From Ornithinimicrobium sp. CNJ-824 (GTDB lineage Bacteria > Actinomycetota > Actinomycetes > Actinomycetales > Dermatophilaceae), in assembly GCF_001942405.1 (NCBI RefSeq), contig NZ_MKKA01000044.1, forward strand, positions 62,001 to 126,000: DNA of 64,000 nucleotides. The letters run 5' to 3'. The notes under the pieces are model-generated. The model was not told the DNA's origin, did not search any database, and was given only the letters and a program-made list of their open reading frames with translations. Both the position numbers and the translations under genes were made by a program. Below are positions 8,675-18,260 of this stretch, one piece after another; position 1 is the stretch's first letter, and every line of letters begins with the position of its first letter.

Positions 8675-9877
8675 ATGCACCCGGTCCCCGTGGAGGTCCC
8701 GCCGGCCCTGGCCCACCAGTCGACGCTGCGCGAGGCCAACCTCGGGGTCGTGCTGCGCTCGGTCTGCGCCGCCGAGGAGCCGCTGTCGCGGGCCGGGGTG
8801 GCGGCCGGGACCGGGCTGACCCGCTCGACCGTCTCGCGCCTCGTCGACGAGCTGGTCGCCGGCGGTCTCGTCGAGGAGGGCACCGCCCTGCTGGCCGGGC
8901 CGGGGCGCCCGGCGACGCCGCTGCTGCCGTCCTCCCGGGTGTGCGCGGTCGGGCTGCAGGTCAACGCCGCGCACGTGGCGGCCAGGCTCCTCGACCTGCG
9001 GGGACGGGTGGTCGCCGAGTCGCGCTCCGAGCCCGACCTCGTGGGGTCCGAGCCGGCCGCCGGGCTGGCCCTGCTGGCGGACCACCTCGCCGAGGTGCTG
9101 GAGGCCGTGCCCACCGGTGGCCGCGTGCTCGGCGCCGGGCTCGCCCTGCCCGGCGTCGTGGACGCCGCCGGGGAGCGTCTGCTGCACGCGCCCAACCTCG
9201 GCTGGCGCGACCTCGACCCCGGGCCGGACCTGCGGGCCCTGCTCGACGGCATACCCCTGGGCCTGGCCAACGAGGCCAACCTCGCGGCGCACGCGTTCGC
9301 CGAGCCCGCCCCGGGGCGGCGGGGGCGCTCGGGCCACTTCGTCTACGTCTCCGGGGAGATCGGGATCGGCGGCGCGGTGGTCACCGACTGGCGGGTGCAG
9401 ACGGGGCTGCACGGGTTCGCAGGGGAGATCGGGCACATGCCGTTCCGGCCGGGCGGGGACCCGTGCCCGTGCGGGTCGGACGGCTGCCTGGAGCGGTATG
9501 CCGGACGCCTGGCGATGACACGTCGCGCCGGGCTGCCGCCCGGGACGACGCTGGCCGAGCTGGGCCGGCTGGCCGACGGCGGCCACGCGGCGGCGGCGGA
9601 GGCGATCGACCTGGCGGCCGACGCCCTCGGCGTCGTGCTGGCCGGCGTGGTCAACCTGCTCGACGTACCGACGGTTGTGCTGGGCGGGGAGATCGGCGAC
9701 CTGGCCGACCGGATCACGCCCCGGGTCACCGAGCTGCTGCGGGCCCGGGTCATGGCCGCCGCCTTCATGCCGCTGGAGGTCGTCCGGGACGCCGACGACG
9801 TCCCCGGCGCCACCGGCGGGGCGCTGCTGCACCTGAGCCGGGTCGTGGCCGGGCCGGCCGGCTTCCTGACGGTCTGA
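8675..9877 (+). CDS. ROK-family transcriptional regulator (XylR-like)
   Basis: The protein has 400 residues. An N-terminal winged helix-turn-helix (about residues 15-70; SRAGVAAGTGLTRSTVSRLV) is joined to a ROK sugar-kinase-like domain. The ROK zinc motif is present as CPCGSDGCLE, preceded by GEIGHM. Proteins of this build in xylan loci are XylR repressors that sense xylose or related sugars. It is divergent from the cytoplasmic xylanase and 38 bp upstream of the acetyl-xylan esterase, which fits local control. The frame continues upstream of 8,675 without conserved sequence. Confidence 0.87.
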   Translation: MHPVPVEVPPALAHQSTLREANLGVVLRSVCAAEEPLSRAGVAAGTGLTRSTVSRLVDELVAGGLVEEGTALLAGPGRPATPLLPSSRVCAVGLQVNAAHVAARLLDLRGRVVAESRSEPDLVGSEPAAGLALLADHLAEVLEAVPTGGRVLGAGLALPGVVDAAGERLLHAPNLGWRDLDPGPDLRALLDGIPLGLANEANLAAHAFAEPAPGRRGRSGHFVYVSGEIGIGGAVVTDWRVQTGLHGFAGEIGHMPFRPGGDPCPCGSDGCLERYAGRLAMTRRAGLPPGTTLAELGRLADGGHAAAAEAIDLAADALGVVLAGVVNLLDVPTVVLGGEIGDLADRITPRVTELLRARVMAAAFMPLEVVRDADDVPGATGGALLHLSRVVAGPAGFLTV

Positions 9878-9915
9878 GGAGGGGCCGCCCCCCGGGCGGT
9901 CCGGAGAGGAGACGC

Positions 9916-10908
9916 GTGCACACCGACCTGCCGCTGGAGCAGCTGCGGACCTACCGCCCGGAGGTGCCCGAGCCGGAGGACTTCGACGAGTTCTGGGCCG
10001 TCACCCTGGCGCAGGCGCGGGCCGCCGGGGGAGAGGCAGAGGAAGAGGTCACGTGCGTCCCGGCGGACACGCCCGTGACGGCGCTGCGGGTCGAGGACGT
10101 CACCTTCCCGGGGTTCGACGGCGAGCCGGTGCTGGCCTGGTTCGTGGCGCCGCCCTCGGATGGGCCGTTGCCCTGCGTGGTGGAGTTCCTCGGTTACGGC
10201 GGGGGGCGTGGTCTGCCCCAGGAGAGGTTGGCGTGGGCGGCCGCCGGGTATGCCCACCTAGTCATGGACACCCGTGGTCAGGGCTCGACCTGGGGCAGCG
10301 GGGGCGGCACGCCGGACCCGCACGGCTCCGGTCCGGCCTACCCCGGCGTGATGACGCGGGGGATCTCCTCGCCGCACGACTACTACTACCGGCGGCTCGT
10401 CACCGACGCCGTCCGGGCGGTCGACCACGTCCTGACCCGTGACGACGTCGACCCGGACCGGGTCGCGGTCGTCGGCACCAGCCAGGGCGGCGGCATGGCC
10501 CTGGCCGTCGGGGCCCTGCACGACCGGGTGGCCGCCGTCGTCGCCGACGTGCCCTTCCTGTGCCACCTCGAGCGGGCGGTGACGATCACCGACGCCGCAC
10601 CGTACGCCGAGATCACGGCCTACCTGGCGGTCCACCGGGGCATGCGGGAGCAGGTCTTCCGCACGCTGTCCTACGTCGACGGGGTGGTCATGGCCCGCCG
10701 GATCACGGCCCCGACGATGGTCTCGGTGGCGCTGATGGACCAGACCTGCCCGCCGTCGACCGTCTTCGCGGCGGCCAACGCGATCCCCGAGCCGCCGACG
10801 GTGGAGGTCTACCCGTTCAACGACCACGAGGGCGGGGCCCAGGAGCAGTGGGTCCGGTCGGTCCGGTGGCTGGGGGAGGTGCTGGCCGACCGGGGCGGGC
10901 GGCGGTGA
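9916..10908 (+). CDS. axe: CE7 acetyl-xylan esterase / cephalosporin-C deacetylase
   Basis: The protein has 330 residues with an alpha/beta-hydrolase fold. The nucleophile is Ser189 in VGTSQGGGMAL. The likely triad partners are Asp in MDQTCPPST and His in NDHEGG. The family-typical RGQGSTWG segment is also present. There is no signal peptide, as is normal for CE7 enzymes, which remove acetyl groups from xylo-oligosaccharides inside the cell. The start is a GTG behind GGAGAGGAG. It follows the ROK gene closely and is probably co-transcribed with it. Confidence 0.9.
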   Translation: MHTDLPLEQLRTYRPEVPEPEDFDEFWAVTLAQARAAGGEAEEEVTCVPADTPVTALRVEDVTFPGFDGEPVLAWFVAPPSDGPLPCVVEFLGYGGGRGLPQERLAWAAAGYAHLVMDTRGQGSTWGSGGGTPDPHGSGPAYPGVMTRGISSPHDYYYRRLVTDAVRAVDHVLTRDDVDPDRVAVVGTSQGGGMALAVGALHDRVAAVVADVPFLCHLERAVTITDAAPYAEITAYLAVHRGMREQVFRTLSYVDGVVMARRITAPTMVSVALMDQTCPPSTVFAAANAIPEPPTVEVYPFNDHEGGAQEQWVRSVRWLGEVLADRGGRR

Positions 10909-10911
10909 GGG

Positions 10912-12062
10912 TCAGCCGGCGCTTCGCACGAGGGCGTCCACCCCGTCCACCGACAGCAGCGTGTCGGTGACCAGGACCGAGGCGCCGACGATGCCGGCGC
11001 GCATGCCGCACACCGAGCTGACGATGCGCAGGTGATGGGTGCCCAGCGGCAGCGACCGCCGGTAGACCGACTCCCGGATCCCGGCGAGCAGCTGCTCCCC
11101 GACGCCGGACAGGCGGCCCCCGACCACGAGCACGGAGGGGTTGAGCAGGGAGACGACCCCGGCCAGGACGGAGCCGATGTCCCGGCCGGCCTCCCGGACG
11201 GCCTGGATGGCGGTCGTGTCGCCCGCGCGGACGAGCGCGACGACGTCGCCCTGGGTCCGGACCCCGGCGTCGTGCTCGTGCAGCTGGCGGGCCACGGCGG
11301 AGCCGGAGGCGACCGCCTCGAGGCAGCCGCGGTTGCCGCAGGAGCACAGGGTCTGGTTGCCGTCGGGCACGGCCACGTGCCCCAGGTCGCCGGCGGCGCC
11401 TGGGCGCCGCGCTGCAGCGCGCCTCCGCTGATGATGCCGGCCCCGATGCCGGAGGCGACCTTGACGAAGACCAGGTCGCTCACGTCCGGGTAGAGCTCGG
11501 CGCGCTCGCCCAGGGCCATGATGTTGACGTCGTTGTCGACCAGGACCGGCCCGGGCAGGGTCCGGCCCAGGAAGCCGGGCACGTCGAAGCGGTCCCAGCC
11601 GGGCATCACCGGGGGGCTGACCGGTTGGCCGGAGGAGAACTCGACCGGTCCCGGCAGGCCGATCCCGGTGCCGGCGACGTCGTCCAGCGTCCGGCCCGCC
11701 CGCTCGAGCAGGCCCAGGCCATGGCGGTGATCCGACCCAGCACGGCCTCCGGCCCGTCGGCGATCTGCAGGTCCTCCAGCACCTCGGCCAGGACCTGGTT
11801 GCGCAGGTCGGTCACGGCCACGTGCGCATGACTGACCCCCAGGTCCACCCCGACCACCACGCGGCTCGAGGGGTCGAAGACGAAGGTGGACGCAGGCCGG
11901 CCCCCGCTGGAGCTGGCCTCGCCCGTCGGGGCCACGAGCCCGGTGCCGAGCAGCTCCTCGATCCGGCCGGCGACCGTCGAGCGGGCCATCCCGCTGGCGG
12001 CGACGAGGTCGGCCCGGGTGCGCGGCTCACCGTCGCGCAGCAGCTGGAAGAGCGCCCCCGCG
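10912..12062 (-). pseudogene. ROK-family regulator, 5'-truncated and frame-broken
   Basis: A second ROK regulator. The helix-turn-helix ([19 protein letters not shown]), the VGVDLG sugar-kinase start, the DNDVN motif and the CSCGNRGCLE zinc motif can all be read, but in three frames. One missing C near 11,713 and one missing G near 11,410 restore the frame. At the 5' end the ROK sequence stops abruptly near 12,060, where it runs into the opposite-strand oxidoreductase gene, so the first 10-20 residues and the promoter are gone. The end is convergent with the CE7 esterase gene, 3 bp apart. As written it could not make a working repressor. Confidence 0.75.
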
Positions 12063-12588
12063 CCGAGAGCTTCTCCGGCCTCAGCGGGGTGGGCGGCACG
12101 GAGCGCGGCCCGGTGACGGTCGACGACGTGGCCCTGTTCACCGCCCGCCTGGAGTCCGGCGCCCCCGCCGTCTTCGAGGCGACCCGGATGGCCTGGGGCC
12201 GCAAGAACGCCATGCGCATCGAGGTCAACGGCTCGCGCGGGTCGCTGGCCTTCGACTTCGAGGAGATGAACGTCCTGCAGCACTACGACGCCGACGCGCC
12301 GGCCGGCGAGCAGGGCTTCACCCGCATCCTCGTCACCGAGCCCGAGCACCCCTACGTCGCCGCCTGGTGGCCCCCCGGCCACGGACTCGGCTACGAGCAC
12401 GGGTTCGTCCACCAGCCGCCGACCTCGTCCGCGCCCTGGCGGCCGGCGAGCAGCCGCGGCCGTCCTTCGCCGACGGCCTGGCCGTCCAGAGAGTGCTCGA
12501 CGCGGTCGAGCGCTCGCACGAGGACGAGGGGCGCCGGCACGACATACCCGAGCACCGAGGCACCAGCCTGGAAGGAGCTGCACGATGA
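12062..12588 (+). pseudogene. Gfo/Idh/MocA oxidoreductase, C-terminal half only
   Basis: The translated segment from AESFSGLSG onward ([23 protein letters not shown], then [16 protein letters not shown]) is the typical C-terminal domain of Gfo/Idh/MocA sugar dehydrogenases. The Rossmann half, about 190 residues, is missing. One base is lost near 12,413 (CAGGCC read as CAGCC). After repair the protein ends at the TGA of 12,588, overlapping the next start. The intact ancestor would have been divergent from the ROK gene and co-translated with the isomerase. Confidence 0.7.
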
Positions 12589-13585
12589 GCCGACCGATCA
12601 CCCTGTTCACCGGCCAGTGGGCCGACCTGCCGTTCGAGGAGGTGGCCCGCCTCGCCGGCGAGTGGGGCTACGACGGCCTCGAGATCGCCTGCTGGGGCGA
12701 CCACCTCGACCCGTGGCGGTGGGACGACGACGACTACGTCGCCGACAAGTTGGCGACGCTGGAGAAGAACGGTCTGCAGGTGTGGACCATCGCCAACCAC
12801 CTCAAGGGCCAGGCCGTCTGCGACGACCCGATCGACCAGCGGCACCGCGACATCCTGCCCGACCGGGTCTGGGGCGACGGCGACCCCGAGGGGGTGCGCG
12901 AGCGGGCCGCCGAGGAGATGAAGAACACCGCCCGCCTGGCCAAGCGGCTCGGGGTCCGCACCGTCACCGGGTTCACCGGGTCCTCCATCTGGAAGTACGT
13001 CGCGATGTTCCCGCCCGTGTCCGCCGACCTGGTCGAGGCGGGCTACCAGGACTTCGCCGACCGGTGGAACCCGATCCTCGACGTCTTCGAGGAGGAGGGT
13101 GTGCGCTTCGCCCACGAGGTGCACCCCAGCGAGATCGCCTACGACTACTGGACCACCAAGCGCACCCTGGAGGCCATCGGCCACCGGGAGGTGTTCGGGC
13201 TCAACTGGGGCCCCAGCCACATGGTCTGGCAGGACATCGACCCGGTCGGCTTCCTCTGGGACTTCCAGGACCGGATCTACCACGTGCACTGCAAGGACAC
13301 CAAGAAGCGCCTCGGCAACGGCCGCAACGGCCGGCTCTCCAGCCACCTGGCGTGGGCCGACCCGCGGCGCGGCTGGGACTTCATCTCCACCGGCCACGGC
13401 GACGTGCCCTGGGAGGACGCCTCAGGATGCTCAACGCCATCGGCTACGAGGGTCCGCTGTCGGTGGAGTGGGAGGACGCGGGCATGGACCGTCTGGTCGG
13501 TGCCCCGGAGGCGCTGGAGTTCGTGCGCCGGTATGCCTTCCCCCCGCCCGAGGCGGCGTTCGACGCGGCCTTCAGCACCCGCTGA
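12585..13585 (+). CDS. Sugar phosphate isomerase/epimerase, TIM barrel (one frameshift)
   Basis: A xylose-isomerase-like TIM-barrel protein (AP endonuclease 2 superfamily) of about 333 residues once one T is restored at about 13,422 (GCCTTCAGG written GCCTCAGG). Metal-site residues typical of the family are seen in [18 protein letters not shown] and YHVHCKD, and the final strand has [10 protein letters not shown]. The start codon overlaps the oxidoreductase stop (ATGA). This pairing is the usual myo-inositol- or sugar-acid-type catabolic couple of dehydrogenase plus isomerase. The exact substrate is unknown. Confidence 0.82.
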
Positions 13586-13700
13586 CATCACTGACCCACG
13601 ACACGTGCGTCGTGGCGGGCCGGGCCTCTCCTCGGGTGGTGGGGGCCCGGCCCGGTGCTGCCTGCGCCGGGGCGGGGGTCGGGCACGGGAGGATGGACGG

Positions 13701-14910
13701 ATGAGCACGAACTGGGGCGGCAACCTCGTGTATGCCGCGGCGCGTCTGGTCGAGCCGGCCTCGGTCGCCGAGCTGCAGGAGCTGATGCCGACCCTGGAGG
13801 AGCCGCGGGCGCTGGGCTCGCGGCACTCCTTCAGCCGGGTGGCCGACACCCCGGGTGTGCAGGTCTCGACGGCGTCGCTGCCCCGGTCGGTGCAGGTCGA
13901 CGGCGACCGGCGGGTCGTGCGGGTCGAGGGGGCGGTGCGCTACGGCGAGCTCGCGCCCGTCCTGGACCGGGCCGGCTGGGCGCTGGCCAACCTGGCCTCG
14001 CTGGGACACATCACCGTCGCCGGTGCGGTGGCCACCGGCACCCACGGGTCCGGGGACAAGGTCGGGTCCCTGGCCACCCAGGTGCGGGCGTGGAGGTCGT
14101 CGACCGGGCCGGAGGCTGCGCCGGCTCGACGCCGACCACCCCGACCTTGCCGGTGCGGTCGTCTCGCTCGGACGGCTCGGCGTGGTCACCGCGCTGGAGC
14201 TCGAGCTCGAGCCGACCTTCGAGGTCGCCCAGACGGTCGTCGACGACGTGCCGCTCGACGGCGTGCTCGCCGACCTGGACGCGGTGACCTCGTTGGGGCA
14301 CAGCGTGTCGCTGTTCACCCGGTGGACCTCGCCCGACGTCCTGGACCAGGTGTGGGTCAAGCGCCGCACCGACCAGCCCGCCGGGCCCGACCCGGCCGAG
14401 GTCCTCGGCGGACGGCCCGCGGACGGGCCGCGGCACCCCATACCCGGGGTGGATCCGGCACCCGCCACCGAGCAGGGCGGTGTGCCGGGGCCGTGGTGGA
14501 CCCGGCTGCCGCACTTCCGCCTGGACCACGTGCCCTCGGCCGGGCGGGAGATCCAGAGCGAGTGGCTCGTGCCGCGGGAGCACGGCGTGGCGGCGGTCGA
14601 GGCCCTGCGGGGGATGGCCGCGAGGCTCGCGCCGGTGCTGCAGGTGTGCGAGATCCGCACGGTCGCCGCGGACGGGCTCTGGCTGAGCGGGGCGTACGGC
14701 ACCGACGTCGTCGGCCTGCACTTCACCTGGCACCTGGACCCCGACGGGGTCGCCGCGGTCCTGCCCGAGCTGGAGGGCCGGCTGGTGCCGTTCGCCGCGC
14801 GGCCGCACTGGGGCAAGGTGCACCGCGAGGAGGAGCTGGACGCCGCGGCGCTCTACCGGCGGTGGGGCGACTGGCTGGACCTGCAGCGACGCTGGGGCGT
14901 CCCGGTCTGA
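13701..14910 (+). CDS. FAD-linked alditol oxidase (AldO-like), frame-broken
   Basis: Strong resemblance to Streptomyces AldO, which oxidises xylitol and sorbitol with oxygen. The start [10 protein letters not shown], the LGSRHSF segment and the flavin-attachment-type region TGTHGSGD are all recognisable. So are the central segments [13 protein letters not shown] and [10 protein letters not shown] and the C-terminal PHWGKV. Two bases seem to be missing near 14,096 and 14,133. The protein stops after [11 protein letters not shown], so the usual last stretch of the family (a DP-GKF-N-type ending) is absent. It would link pentitol oxidation to the xylan locus. The ATG is preceded by GGAGGATG. Confidence 0.78.
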
Positions 14911-14977
14911 GGGGGACCTGGTCCGGTCGGTCGCGTCTGGCCATCGCCTGGTCCGACCCGTCCCCTCCGTCGCGACA

Positions 14978-15039
14978 TGCAGCGGGAAACCGCTCCTGCA
15001 GCGGGGAGGAACCCGCTGTCAGAACCGGATGCCGCTGCA
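14978..15039. repeat. Nested-palindrome intergenic repeat, copy A
   Basis: Outer arms TGCAGCGG (14,978-14,985) and CCGCTGCA (15,032-15,039) enclose CTCCTGCAGCGGG-GAGGA-ACCCGCTG, so a hairpin can form inside a hairpin. The same order of words, in the opposite orientation, is found at 21,602-21,675. It lies between two convergent genes (alditol oxidase and aldose epimerase) and could act as a two-way terminator, a REP-like element, or both. Confidence 0.65.
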
Positions 15040-15116
15040 GGTGAAGGACGGTGGGACGCGAGCGACGCCCGGTGGCACCGGTCCCGCGGCAACCTCGTGG
15101 ATGCGCGACGTCCGGC

Positions 15117-15998
15117 TCAGGGGAGGGCGCTGATGCGCATCGTCAGCGTCCGGCTCGCGCCCGACGCCAGCAGCACGCCGTCGGGGTCGCGGTTGAAGGC
15201 GTCCGGGGGGCAGGTCATTGGCTCCACGCCCGCGGCGACCCGGCCGATCCGCTCGCCGGTGTAGAGCTGCACCCACGGGGCGTCGCTGTCCACCCGCACG
15301 CCGGGGGAGTCCGGGTGGGTGAGCTCGACCGCCCACGTACCCGGCAGTCCGGTGAACGCGTGGTCGACCGAGACCCCGCGCAGGGGCGTCGGGCCGGTCG
15401 TCTCGATCCCGACCTGCGAGGCGGGCACGACCTCGGTGGGGGAGGACCGTTCGTCGGTGAGCAGCACCGAGGCGGCCGGCAGGGTGACCAGGCACTCGTC
15501 GAGCGGCCGGCCGTCGCAGGTGAGGTAGGGGTGGATGGACGCGCCGAACGGGGCGGGTTCGGGGCCGGTGTTGGTGCCGGACACCGTGATCGAGAGACCG
15601 CCGTCGGCATCGAGATCGTAGGCGGTCGTGCACCGCACCTGGAACGGGTAGCCGTAGGACGCCGGCAGCTCCAGCTCCCAGGTCGCCCCCGTCGGCGAGC
15701 GGTCGACCAGGTCCCACCGCTGGAAGGCGGCCAGGCCGTGCAGGGCCGCTCCGGTCTCCGGCTCGTTCACCGGCAGGTGGTATGCGGTCCCGCCCACCTC
15801 GTAGCGCCCGTCCACGACCCGGTTGGGCCAGGGGACCAGGGTGCGTCCGTGCCAGGCGTCGTCCAGCTCGCCGGGGGTCACCGGGTCGACCAGGTGGTGT
15901 CCGCGGTGCCTGAGCGAGAGCAGGGTCGCGCCCACCTGGGCCACCTCGGCCGCGTAGTCGCCAGCACGGAGCGTCAGCACGGTGCCGTGGACGGTCAT
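15117..15998 (-). CDS. Aldose 1-epimerase family protein
   Basis: The protein has 293 residues in the galactose-mutarotase fold. Family landmarks are the N-terminal AEVAQVGATLLSLRH, the RVVDGRYEVGG strand, HGLAAFQRW (first catalytic His), ASIHPYL (second His) and the C-terminal QLYTGERIGR with EPMTCPPDAFN. It interconverts the anomers of sugars such as xylose, glucose or galactose. The start at 15,998 has an AGGGAG ribosome site. It lies 28 bp downstream of the aldo/keto reductase gene and probably belongs to the same transcript. Confidence 0.9.
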   Translation of the reverse strand: MTVHGTVLTLRAGDYAAEVAQVGATLLSLRHRGHHLVDPVTPGELDDAWHGRTLVPWPNRVVDGRYEVGGTAYHLPVNEPETGAALHGLAAFQRWDLVDRSPTGATWELELPASYGYPFQVRCTTAYDLDADGGLSITVSGTNTGPEPAPFGASIHPYLTCDGRPLDECLVTLPAASVLLTDERSSPTEVVPASQVGIETTGPTPLRGVSVDHAFTGLPGTWAVELTHPDSPGVRVDSDAPWVQLYTGERIGRVAAGVEPMTCPPDAFNRDPDGVLLASGASRTLTMRISALP

Positions 15999-16026
15999 GG
16001 GGTGCTCCCTGTCACGCTTCCGACCA

Positions 16027-17016
16027 TCACCAGCGGTGGTGGACGTGCTCCCGCACGTGGCGGTCGTAGATCTGCTCGTAGGCGGCCGCGTCCTCCGGTG
16101 TCGTCGCGGGAAGCGCCGCGGCGCCGGCGTTGGCACGGGCCTGCTCGGGCGAGCTGGCCCCAGGGATGGTCGTCGTGACGCCGGGCTGGTCGATGATCCA
16201 GCGCAGCGCCCGCTGCGCCGGGGTGCTGCCGGCGGGTCCGTGGACCGCAGAGAACTCCTGCGCGGCGCGGACGCCGACGTCGTAGGGCACGCCGGCGAAC
16301 GTCTCACCGACATGGAAGGCCTCCCCGTGCCGGTTGAACTGCCGGTGGTCGTCGGGGGCGAAGGTCGACGTCTCGTCGAACTTGCCCGTCAGCAGGCCGG
16401 ACGCCAGCGGAACCCGGGCGATGATCCCGACCCCGGCCTCGGCGGCGGCAGCGGTGACCTCCTCCAACGGCTTCCGGCGGAAGACGTTGAGGATGATCTG
16501 CACGGTGGCCACGTGAGACCGGGCGATGGCCGCCAGGGCCTCGGCGGTGGTCTCCACGGAGACGCCGTAGGCCCGCATCCGTCCCTCGGCGACCATCTCG
16601 TCCAACGTGTCGAACAGATCGTCCCGCTGGTAGACCGCCGGGGGCGGGCAGTGCAGCTGGACGAGGTCGAGGACGTCGTCGCCCAGCAGCTCCCGGGACC
16701 GGTCGTTCCACCGCCGCAGGTTGTCGGGGGTGTACTGGTCGGCCTCGTGCGGGTCGGCGCGCCGCCCCATCTTCGTGGCCACCACGAAGTCCTCCCGGCC
16801 ACGCTCGTGGACGAACCCGCCGACCAGCCGCTCGGACCGGCCGTCGCCGTAGACGTCGGCGGTGTCCAGGAAGGTGACCCCGGCGTCGGCGGCGGCCTCG
16901 AGGATCGCCCGGGCGCTGACCTCGGACACCTCTCCCCAGTCGGCGCCGAGCTGCCAGCAGCCCAGGCCGATCACGCTGAGCTCGCGGTCCAGACGGGGGA
17001 CGGGACGGTGCTCCAT
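16027..17016 (-). CDS. Aldo/keto reductase
   Basis: The protein has 329 residues. The AKR barrel shows the catalytic set: Asp and Tyr in LDTADVYGDG, Lys in VVATKMGRR, and His in LVQLHCPPP. The NADPH-binding C-terminal segment TTTIPGASSPEQARAN is present. It belongs to the subgroup often labelled general-stress or IolS-like. The start at 17,016 has an AAGGAGAG ribosome site. Next to the epimerase, a role in reducing or oxidising pentoses is plausible but not shown. Confidence 0.9.
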   Translation of the reverse strand: MEHRPVPRLDRELSVIGLGCWQLGADWGEVSEVSARAILEAAADAGVTFLDTADVYGDGRSERLVGGFVHERGREDFVVATKMGRRADPHEADQYTPDNLRRWNDRSRELLGDDVLDLVQLHCPPPAVYQRDDLFDTLDEMVAEGRMRAYGVSVETTAEALAAIARSHVATVQIILNVFRRKPLEEVTAAAAEAGVGIIARVPLASGLLTGKFDETSTFAPDDHRQFNRHGEAFHVGETFAGVPYDVGVRAAQEFSAVHGPAGSTPAQRALRWIIDQPGVTTTIPGASSPEQARANAGAAALPATTPEDAAAYEQIYDRHVREHVHHRW

Positions 17017-17204
17017 ACGACTCTCCTTCCGGCGGCGGTGGGTCTGCCGATCATGACATCCACCACCCGTCCCCGGTCGCGCGGTGGCCACCACCCTGGT
17101 GCCCCGCCGCCGGTCGACCCCCAGGACGCTGCGGCGATCGTCGAGCTGGTCGAGCAGCTCCATGTCACGTTCCCCGTCCGACGCGGTCGGCCCGAACGTC
17201 GCAC

Positions 17205-18260
17205 TCACAGCCGGACGAGGAGCTTGCCGAAGTTCCTGCCCTGGAGCATGCCGATGAACGCCTCCGGGGCGTTCTCCAGCCCGTCGACGACGTCCTCGCG
17301 GTAGCGCAGCTTCCCGTCCCGCACCCAGGCCGAGGCCTCGGCGAGGAAGTCGTCATGCATCTGGGGCACGAACTCGTTCTGGATGAACCCCCGGACGGTG
17401 AGGCTCTTGGACAGGACCAGGGAGAAGAAGCCGGGCAGGCGGTCCTTGCGCTCCAGTTCGACGCCGTTGTACTGCGCCACCAGGCCGCACACCGGGATCC
17501 GCGCGTAGAGGTTGAGCAGCGGCATCACCGCCTCGGCGACGTGGCCCCCGACGTTCTCGAAGTAGACGTCGATCCCGTCCGGCACCGCCTCGGCCAGCCT
17601 GCTCGCGAAGTCCGGGTCGCGGTGGTCGACGGCGGCGTCGAAGCCGAACTCCTCCAGCAGCGCCCTGCACTTCTCCGGCCCGCCGGCGATGCCGACCGCC
17701 CTGGCGCCCTTGAGCTTGGCGATCTGCCCGACGGCCGAGCCCACCGGCCCGGTCGCCGCGGCGACGACGACGGTCTCGCCCGGCTGGGGCCGGCCGATCT
17801 TCAGCAGCCCGGAGTATGCGGTGAAGCCGGGCATGCCCAGCACGCCCAGGGCGGTGGACACCGGGGCCGCCGAGGGGTCCAGCCGGCGCACGTGGGCACC
17901 GTCGACGACGGCGTGGGACTGCCACCCGGCGCCGGCCAGGACGTGGTCGCCCTCGGTGAGGTCCGGGTGCCTCGACTCCAGCACTTCCCCGACCGTCCCG
18001 CCGACCATGACGTCGCCCAGCTCCAGGTGCGCGGCGTAGGACTTCGCGGTGCTCATGCGCCCCCGCATGTAGGGGTCGAGGGAGAGGTAGACGGTGCGCA
18101 GCAGCACCTGCCCGTCGGCCACCTCGGGGAGGTCGGCGACCTCGGCCCGGAAGTTGTCCGGGGTCGGTTCCCCGTCGGGGCGGGAGGCGAGGACGATCCG
18201 GGTGCTGGTCCTGGGGTGTTCGGCCATGGGAGCAGTCTCGCCTGCCGACGGGTCCGTCAT
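17205..18260 (-). CDS. NADP-dependent MDR-family oxidoreductase (zinc-free)
   Basis: The protein has 351 residues. It belongs to the leukotriene-B4-dehydrogenase/CurA branch of medium-chain reductases: LDPYMRGRM near the N-terminus, a nucleotide site in AAATGPVGSAVGQIAKLKG, and YFENVGG followed by GLVAQYN. There are no zinc-binding cysteines. It would reduce alpha,beta-unsaturated ketones or quinones. The start at 18,260 overlaps the stop of a small upstream gene (ATGA coupling); an internal ATG 11 codons later is the alternative. Confidence 0.9.
   Translation of the reverse strand: MTDPSAGETAPMAEHPRTSTRIVLASRPDGEPTPDNFRAEVADLPEVADGQVLLRTVYLSLDPYMRGRMSTAKSYAAHLELGDVMVGGTVGEVLESRHPDLTEGDHVLAGAGWQSHAVVDGAHVRRLDPSAAPVSTALGVLGMPGFTAYSGLLKIGRPQPGETVVVAAATGPVGSAVGQIAKLKGARAVGIAGGPEKCRALLEEFGFDAAVDHRDPDFASRLAEAVPDGIDVYFENVGGHVAEAVMPLLNLYARIPVCGLVAQYNGVELERKDRLPGFFSLVLSKSLTVRGFIQNEFVPQMHDDFLAEASAWVRDGKLRYREDVVDGLENAPEAFIGMLQGRNFGKLLVRL

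Noticed and set aside
12585-15044. An 819-codon plus-strand frame joining the sugar isomerase to the alditol oxidase start
   Set aside because: The join arises because the isomerase is frame-shifted at 13,422 and reads through the gap; the two proteins are separate genes after repair.
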